A stretch of DNA of 37,197 bases from Burkholderia multivorans. GTDB lineage: Bacteria; Pseudomonadota; Gammaproteobacteria; Burkholderiales; Burkholderiaceae. Every line of letters starts with the position of its first letter. Position 1 is the stretch's first letter. The stretch is from positions 12,140 to 49,336 of the forward strand of contig NZ_JAAGNW010000027.1 of assembly GCF_010645215.1 (NCBI RefSeq), in the 5' to 3' direction. The notes beneath the pieces are model-generated. The model saw only the letters and a program-made list of their open reading frames with translations, was not told the origin of the DNA and searched no databases. Position numbers and translations under genes: made by a program. This document shows positions 33,459 through 37,197 of this stretch, piece after piece.

Positions 33459-33764
33459 CTACTCTGCAAGCTCGCCCGCCAACTCGGGGTGCCGCGTAAT
33501 CAAGCGCAGTAGGCAGAGCACGGCTCCCGAAGGAGCAAAGCGACCCTGCTCCCAGTCGCGCAGTGTCGCCACAGGCGTACCGATCCGCTCGGCGAATGCA
33601 GGCTGAGTCATGCCGGCAGCTTCGCGTGCCTGACGCACGAGCACCTGCTCGGGCGTGGTCACACGACCAACGCGCGCCTTGGCTTCCTGAAGCGCCTGGC
33701 GCAGATCCGGCAGCGACTCACCGGCGTCGGCTTCAATAGCCTTGGCGATTTTCTCGATGTCCAT
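33459..33764 (-). CDS. HTH antitoxin of a HigBA-like module (XRE family)
   Basis: The 101-residue protein has an acidic N-terminal part and an XRE helix-turn-helix (GMTQPAFAERIGTPVATLRDWEQGR, about residues 51-75). This is the pattern of antitoxins paired with RelE/HigB-like toxins (NadS group). Its ATG overlaps the toxin stop (TGATG), so it is translated by coupling. It should bind the palindrome at 34071-34085 to repress its own operon. Confidence 0.92.
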   Translation of the reverse strand: MDIEKIAKAIEADAGESLPDLRQALQEAKARVGRVTTPEQVLVRQAREAAGMTQPAFAERIGTPVATLRDWEQGRFAPSGAVLCLLRLITRHPELAGELAE

Positions 33765-34060
33765 CACAGCACCTTTCGGATGTCCTTGGGAAGCATGTTC
33801 TCGCGCTCGGCCTTGACATAGACCGCCACAAGCAACACGATTTCCTCATCGGTCAGATTGAAGTAGATGACGCGCGCGCCACCGGACTTCCCGGTACCTG
33901 CGCGCTTCCAGCGGACTTTACGGGCGCCGTCAGCACCGGGGATCACGTCCCCGGCATCCGGATTCGCGGCAATCCATGCAATAAAGTCGAGACGTTCGGC
34001 GTCAGACCAAATTCGCTCGGCTTGCTTCTGGAAGGTCGGAGTTTCGATCACGGTCCGCAT
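33764..34060 (-). CDS. RelE/HigB-like toxin
   Basis: The 98-residue protein starts MRTVIETPTFQKQAERIW and has the RelE-superfamily strand core KVRWKRAGTGKSGGARVIYFNL and the C-terminal KAERENMLPKDIRKVL. Members are ribosome-dependent mRNA interferases, and the adjacent HTH antitoxin supports that role. Toxin-first order is typical for HigBA. A consensus TATAAT ends six bases before the ATG, so the message probably begins at the start codon. Confidence 0.92.
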   Translation of the reverse strand: MRTVIETPTFQKQAERIWSDAERLDFIAWIAANPDAGDVIPGADGARKVRWKRAGTGKSGGARVIYFNLTDEEIVLLVAVYVKAERENMLPKDIRKVL

Positions 34061-34066
34061 GCACGC

Positions 34067-34094
34067 ATTATACGGGATTCCCGTACAACATCAA
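34067..34094 (-). promoter_or_regulatory. Promoter and operator of the HigBA-like module
   Basis: The minus strand has TTGATG (-35, 34094-34089), a 16-base spacer and a perfect TATAAT (-10, 34072-34067). The palindrome TACGGGA, A, TCCCGTA (34071-34085) fills the spacer and touches the -10, the usual place for autorepression by the antitoxin. Start of transcription is predicted at about 34060, the A of the toxin ATG. Confidence 0.8.
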
Positions 34095-34797
34095 GCCCGC
34101 GCCTGGAAGCCCTCCACCCCGCTCCAATGGGCAGTCAAATGAGTAACGAGACGGAATGTTTTTGGCCGGAATCACCCGCCAAAGCCTTATCCATAAAGGA
34201 ATCTCCTTAAAATCTAGCAGCGATACGACATCGTGCTGATGTGAAGCGCTCTCTCGTGAGTCAGGTTGCCGACCCTTCCCACGAGCGGCCCGCTGGTTCA
34301 GCGGAAACAACGGACATAGCGCACGCTCGCAACCTGCTTCGCCCCGGTCCTCCGCAAAACCGGCGTGATGCCGCATCCGTCGGCCTGTCTGCAAGCAGCC
34401 CCCAACTTCATCGCATCCGAATCGCCATCTATCGCCGGAGCTGCCCGATACGGCTATCCCATGACGGATAACCGCAGCAGCAACCTCCACGGCGCCCATG
34501 TGCCCCCCAACGCGCCGCCGCTTCTGGATTTCAAATTCGGACGGATCTCATGGGCATCAATCGATTTACCCAATAATCTCGTCGTCGAATCAGCCGAAGC
34601 AGGGCAACAGACGTTTCTGCTTGAATCCACCCATCGGCGCCCCTGATCGAGGAAAACCATCGATCGCATGGTGTCCGGCTGTGTCGCGCCTCCGGGTATT
34701 GGCGAGATGTGGCAACTGTTTCGGCTTGCTCGCTGCACGCCATGCTCGGCCAGGACTTCCCATGAAACCATCACGGTCACCGGCTCCATCATCGTGC
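34095..34797. other. Gene-poor stretch between the two islet modules
   Basis: No gene can be supported in this 703-base stretch. Open frames on both strands lack Shine-Dalgarno sites, family motifs and the usual codon bias. It contains a small AAGGA, ATC, TCCTT dyad (34196-34208) and the second rng-end copy at 34212-34244. It may hold decayed genes of an earlier insertion. Confidence 0.5.
34212..34244 (+). repeat. rng 3' end, copy 2 (candidate attachment-site remnant)
   Basis: The sequence reads ...Q-R-YDIVLM-stop in frame. Its last 21 bases match the native rng end at 18 of 21 positions, and its codons (TAC, GTG, CTG) are the G/C-ending ones expected in the original Burkholderia gene. No rng coding sequence precedes it. 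Confidence 0.6.
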
Positions 34798-35232
34798 ATG
34801 CCAGACTGCCATGACGTCATGATCATCCGCTACAGTTTGTCCCAGATGAGGGAGGTCTGGATCGATGCTTATCTGCACGGAGACACCGAGCAGCTCAACT
34901 TCGTGCAGAGTCCGCACTTTTTCGTCATGCGCACTGCCGAGATCCTGACGAAGTCCCAGCAGATCGCCCTTATCACGCGTCGCCGCACCGAACAGACCGG
35001 GAATTTCCCAGGCGTCAGTCTCCGGCATGACGTCACGTCCATCGTCGAAGGCCCTCGCTGGTCGACCATTTCCGGCTTCGGGGAAATGCGCTGCGGCAAC
35101 GACACGCTTTCCCGGTTCGAATTTCTCGAGTTATGGTTGATTAGCGACAACCGATGGCAAATCGCCTCGCTGTGCTACGGAGAACAAACGCGCGACGGGA
35201 GCGGCTCCGATGACGAGCCGCATCAGGCCTGA
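34798..35232 (+). CDS. NTF2-like (SnoaL/DUF4440-type) protein
   Basis: The C-terminal ~135 residues look like a small NTF2-fold protein: an opening helix LSQMREVWIDAYLHGDTEQLNF, then VMRTAEILTKSQQIALITRRR and a strand-rich end with FEFLELWLISDNRWQIASLCYGEQ. Such proteins are often stress-related ligand-binding or enzyme domains, with no role visible here. The start is uncertain: ATG 34798 and 34819 both lack a Shine-Dalgarno, and 34819 begins right at the domain. GC is lower than the core genes, which fits the islet. Confidence 0.65.
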   Translation: MPDCHDVMIIRYSLSQMREVWIDAYLHGDTEQLNFVQSPHFFVMRTAEILTKSQQIALITRRRTEQTGNFPGVSLRHDVTSIVEGPRWSTISGFGEMRCGNDTLSRFEFLELWLISDNRWQIASLCYGEQTRDGSGSDDEPHQA

Positions 35233-35286
35233 CCCTCGTTGGCATTCCCAATCTTTTCGGAATCCCGATATGCACCACTGCACGCA

Positions 35287-35331
35287 GAGTTGGATCAGCA
35301 TCATGAGCAATACGACGTCGCGCTGACGTGA
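35287..35331 (+). repeat. rng 3' end, copy 3 (candidate attachment-site remnant)
   Basis: The 45 bases read E-L-D-Q-H-H-EQYDVALT-stop in the same frame as the native rng end E-S-N-L-S-Q-EQYDIVLM-stop. Similarity runs over the whole stretch (22 of the first 30 bases), so this is a diverged homologous copy, not chance. Confidence 0.65.
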
Positions 35332-35394
35332 GGATGGCACCAGCCGAGCGACTTTACCTATCTGGCAAGCTCTGCTGTCAGCTCAATGAGAAGA

Positions 35395-35727
35395 TCAAGC
35401 ATGCGCAGCCAGCGCCAGCACTTCATCGGCCCATTGATTGATGCTCTTGCCGGCAGCTTGCGCCGCGATGCTGACGGCAGCATGAACCTCTGGGCGAATC
35501 CGCAGCATCAGTTTGCCCGAAGCGGGTTTTTCCGGCGTCACGCCGCGCTCGGCGCAGTCGGCCAGGAAATCATCGACTGCGACCTCGAATTCACGGCGAA
35601 GCTCCTCTACCGTCTCGCCATGAAAGCTGATGATCGAGTTCACGCCCAGCACTCGCCCCACAAAAATGTTGTCCCGATCGTCGAAATCAATGCGAGCCGT
35701 GTAGCCTTTGTATTGCATCGTATTCAT
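35395..35727 (-). CDS. hicB: HicB family antitoxin
   Basis: The 110-residue protein has the HicB N-terminal partially degraded RNase H-like fold (YKGYTARIDFDDRDNIFVGRVLG, ISFHGETVEELRREFEVAVDDFLA) and a C-terminal ribbon-helix-helix (LMLRIRPEVHAAVSIAAQAAGKSINQWADEVL) for DNA binding. It neutralises HicA and should repress the operon at 35985-36005. The ATG overlaps the hicA stop by ATGA. Confidence 0.93.
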   Translation of the reverse strand: MNTMQYKGYTARIDFDDRDNIFVGRVLGVNSIISFHGETVEELRREFEVAVDDFLADCAERGVTPEKPASGKLMLRIRPEVHAAVSIAAQAAGKSINQWADEVLALAAHA

Positions 35728-35978
35728 GGCTTCACTCCTGCCCGTTCCAAGAACTCACGGGCCTCTTCTACCTGGTAACGGCGCGCCTCCTTGCCCGGAT
35801 GCGGACGATGGCAGCGCCACTCGATGCCGTTGAGGACCAGTTTCACACGCGAGCCCTCTCGCTCCAACACCTCGCCCCCCAACGACTTCACGAGCGCTTC
35901 GATATCGGCAAACACCATGCTGCCCGAAGTGGGCTTCGCAAAGATCGCAACCAGCGTTTTACGATGTTTGGCGCTCAT
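35724..35978 (-). CDS. hicA: HicA family toxin
   Basis: The 84-residue mRNA interferase has a double-stranded-RNA-binding-like fold: IEALVKSLGGEVLEREGSRVKLVL, then CHRPHPGKEARRYQVEEAREFLERAGV. The catalytic His usually found in GSH is Arg here (EGSRV), a variant I recall from other proteobacterial HicA proteins; HRPHP may supply a His. The -10 element ends six bases before the ATG, again suggesting a leaderless message. Confidence 0.9.
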   Translation of the reverse strand: MSAKHRKTLVAIFAKPTSGSMVFADIEALVKSLGGEVLEREGSRVKLVLNGIEWRCHRPHPGKEARRYQVEEAREFLERAGVKP

Positions 35979-35984
35979 TCACAA

Positions 35985-36005
35985 ATGATAGCACATTCTG
36001 CTATC
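35985..36005 (-). promoter_or_regulatory. Promoter and operator of hicAB
   Basis: The inverted repeat GATAGCA, five bases, TGCTATC (35987-36005) overlaps TATCAT (-10 on the minus strand, 35990-35985). The hicA ATG begins exactly six bases after the -10. The -35 is not conserved. The dyad is the expected HicB operator. Confidence 0.7.
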
Positions 36006-36116
36006 GCGCCGTGATGGAACGGCCCACCGACCGGGTACCGCGTCCCTCCCGGCTCCCCGCTTCACGCCCAATCTAAATCGAGACGCCGCCCTCGCAGTCA
36101 GATCTCCATCACCTCA

Positions 36117-36152
36117 ATGTAGACAATTCTTTCTAGACAAATTATTCTACAT
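36117..36152. promoter_or_regulatory. Operator-promoter region of the BlaI-type repressor gene
   Basis: ATGTAGA (36117-36123) and TCTACAT (36146-36152) form a 36-base dyad with A/T-rich interior; TGTA and TACA ends are the core of BlaI/MecI operators. A promoter fits inside it: TAGACA (36120-36125), 17 bases, TATTCT (36143-36148). TAGACAA also repeats at 36134. This places autorepression over the promoter of 36182. The rest of the 176-base gap 36006-36181 shows nothing else. Confidence 0.6.
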
Positions 36153-36181
36153 CGCATCGCACCACCCGCTCCGACTCCAAG

Positions 36182-36565
36182 ATGGCCAAGACTCCCCCGC
36201 TCACCAAACCGACCGCCGCCGAACTCGATCTCCTGCGCGTGCTGTGGCCGCTCGGCCCCGCCACCGTGAAGCAGGTCCATCAGGCCATGCAGGCGGAGCG
36301 CCCGGACGTCACCTATGCCACCGTCCTGCGCCAGATGCAGATCATGCACGCCAAGGGCCTGCTGACGCGCGACGAAAGCGAACGCTCGCATGTGTACGCA
36401 CCGGCGCACAGCCAGAACGCCCTGCAAACCCGCCTCCTGAAGGAACTGATCCACAAGGCGTTCTCCGGCTCGGGCAAGGCGCTCGTGCTGGCCGCATTGC
36501 GCGGGCACGTCACGAAGGAGGAACGCGACGAGATCCAGCAATTCCTGCACGGAGAGGATCGGTGA
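36182..36565 (+). CDS. BlaI/MecI/CopY family transcriptional repressor
   Basis: The 127-residue winged-helix protein starts with PTAAELDLLRVLWPLGPATVKQVHQAM and has the recognition region VTYATVLRQMQIMHAKGLL, typical of BlaI. The C-terminal half is a dimer region ending in EIQQFLHGEDR. It should be cleaved or released by the adjacent M56 sensor peptidase. The GTGA overlap with the next gene shows coupling. No beta-lactamase gene is in view, so its target genes are unknown. Confidence 0.93.
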   Translation: MAKTPPLTKPTAAELDLLRVLWPLGPATVKQVHQAMQAERPDVTYATVLRQMQIMHAKGLLTRDESERSHVYAPAHSQNALQTRLLKELIHKAFSGSGKALVLAALRGHVTKEERDEIQQFLHGEDR

Positions 36566-37197
36566 GCGCTGTGTCCCCGGTGTTCGTCCAGGCCGTGGGC
36601 TGGGCGCTCCTGCATTTCGTCTGGAAAGGCGCATTGATCGGCATCGCTGCGGCGCTGTCGCTCAGGCTGCTGCGCGAAGCCGACCCGCGCACCCGCTACG
36701 CGCTGCTGGGCGCAGCGCTGCTGTCGTGCATCGTCGTCCCGCTGTTCGACGCGTACCGGTTCATCGACTCGGCGTTCCCTCCGTCCGGCGCGATCGATAC
36801 GCACGCTGCCACGTTCATGCCCATGACGAACCCCGGCGCGCTGCCCACGCTCCAGCGCGCGCTGCCCTGGCTCGTCGCCGCCTGGCTGCTGGGCGTGGCC
36901 GTCATGTCGTGCCGGCTCGCGGGCGGTCTGCGCTGGGTGCATCGGATCCGCCAGGCGAGCGCCGGCGTAACCGACGCGACCTGGCAGGCCCGCGCCACTC
37001 GCCTCGCCGAACGCTGCGGCCTGTCGCGCCCGGTCGCGCTGCGCATCGCGGCGGGCCTGTCCAGCCCGCTCACGGTCGGCTGGTGGCGGCCGCTGGTGCT
37101 GGTCCCCGCCGCGCTGCTGACCCGCATGCCGCCCGATCTGCTCGAAGCCCTGCTCGCGCATGAAATCGCGCACATCAAGCGCATCGACTACCTGATC
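36562..37197 (+). CDS. M56 (BlaR1-like) membrane metallopeptidase, 3' truncated by the window
   Basis: The frame starts at GTG 36562, overlapping the repressor stop, and is open to the window edge (212 codons). It has N-terminal membrane helices (LLHFVWKGALIGIAAALSLRLL, then LLGAALLSCIVVPL and WLVAAWLLGVAV) and the zinc motif HEIAH at 200-204 followed by KRIDYLI, the BlaR1/M56 signature. Such proteins sense an external signal and cleave or inactivate the cytoplasmic repressor. The rest of the protein, including any sensor domain, lies outside the window. Confidence 0.93.
   Translation, partial: MSAVSPVFVQAVGWALLHFVWKGALIGIAAALSLRLLREADPRTRYALLGAALLSCIVVPLFDAYRFIDSAFPPSGAIDTHAATFMPMTNPGALPTLQRALPWLVAAWLLGVAVMSCRLAGGLRWVHRIRQASAGVTDATWQARATRLAERCGLSRPVALRIAAGLSSPLTVGWWRPLVLVPAALLTRMPPDLLEALLAHEIAHIKRIDYLI

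Noticed and set aside
34068-34499. 143-codon minus-strand frame in the gene-poor stretch of the islet
   Set aside because: No recognisable motif, no Shine-Dalgarno, mixed codon use, and it overlaps the TA promoter region.
34498-34797. Upstream extension of the NTF2-like gene
   Set aside because: The added residues are low-similarity and Pro/Ser-rich with no domain features, while the fold begins around residue 100 of the long frame.
35100-35130. GGTTCGAAT-like string suggesting a tRNA T-arm
   Set aside because: No matching acceptor or anticodon stem around it and it lies inside the NTF2-like coding sequence.
1-37197. CRISPR array, transposase or integrase
   Set aside because: No spaced direct-repeat array and no recognisable recombinase motif were seen in any coding region.

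Overview
The window is about 37 kb of GC-rich chromosomal DNA from a betaproteobacterium, most likely a Burkholderia. The reasons are codon use strongly biased to G/C in third positions, a complete kdpFABCDE locus, the block nadD-rsfS-rlmH-maf-rng next to hemF, purD and yebC, and close resemblance of many proteins to remembered Burkholderia homologues. The species cannot be fixed from the sequence alone.

Layout. 1-3060 (+): the tail of an unknown gene, an SDR oxidoreductase and a family-39-type membrane glycosyltransferase that ends at a clear terminator. 3070-8300 (-): a run that reads DUF4126 membrane protein, FtsX-like permease, truncated haemoglobin, AlaX-type tRNA-editing protein and DUF924 protein, with start/stop overlaps at two junctions. 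8353-9107 (-): an SMR (Gdx/SugE-type) exporter behind a two-hairpin guanidine-II (mini-ykkC) riboswitch, and a small secreted DUF333 protein. 9226-12223 (-): a two-gene unit of a tyrosine phenol-lyase-like PLP enzyme followed by a flavin-dependent halogenase, headed by a promoter that overlaps a perfect 9+9 palindrome. 12446-13609 (+): a 2OG-Fe(II) prolyl-hydroxylase-like enzyme with a duplicated N-terminal module. 13623-22139 (-): the kdp potassium-uptake operon with its sensor kinase and response regulator, a KdpE-like box, and an additional 35-codon small membrane-protein gene ahead of kdpF. 22204-25183: quinone oxidoreductase, a secreted Cys-containing protein, methylglyoxal synthase and an SDR without catalytic tyrosine. 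25379-33185 (+): housekeeping genes upp, yebC, purD, hemF, nadD, rsfS, rlmH, maf and rng. 33186-36005: an accessory islet with lower GC that carries two toxin-antitoxin modules (HigBA-like and HicAB) and an NTF2-like protein. 36117-37197 (+): a BlaI-type repressor and an M56 (BlaR1-like) membrane peptidase cut by the window edge.

Most noteworthy. (1) The TPL-like lyase plus halogenase operon has the parts for making halogenated phenol-type products (lyase releases an aromatic from an amino acid, halogenase halogenates it), and the lyase has lost the phenol-binding Thr, so its substrate is uncertain. (2) The 3' end of rng occurs three times (native copy at 33141-33185, diverged copies near 34212 and 35287), which points to repeated site-specific insertion at this gene. 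(3) Both TA operons have a -10 element placed exactly six bases before the toxin ATG, which predicts leaderless, autorepressed toxin messages. (4) The guanidine riboswitch gives a firm functional hint for the SMR exporter. No tRNA, rRNA, CRISPR array, transposase or integrase was found.
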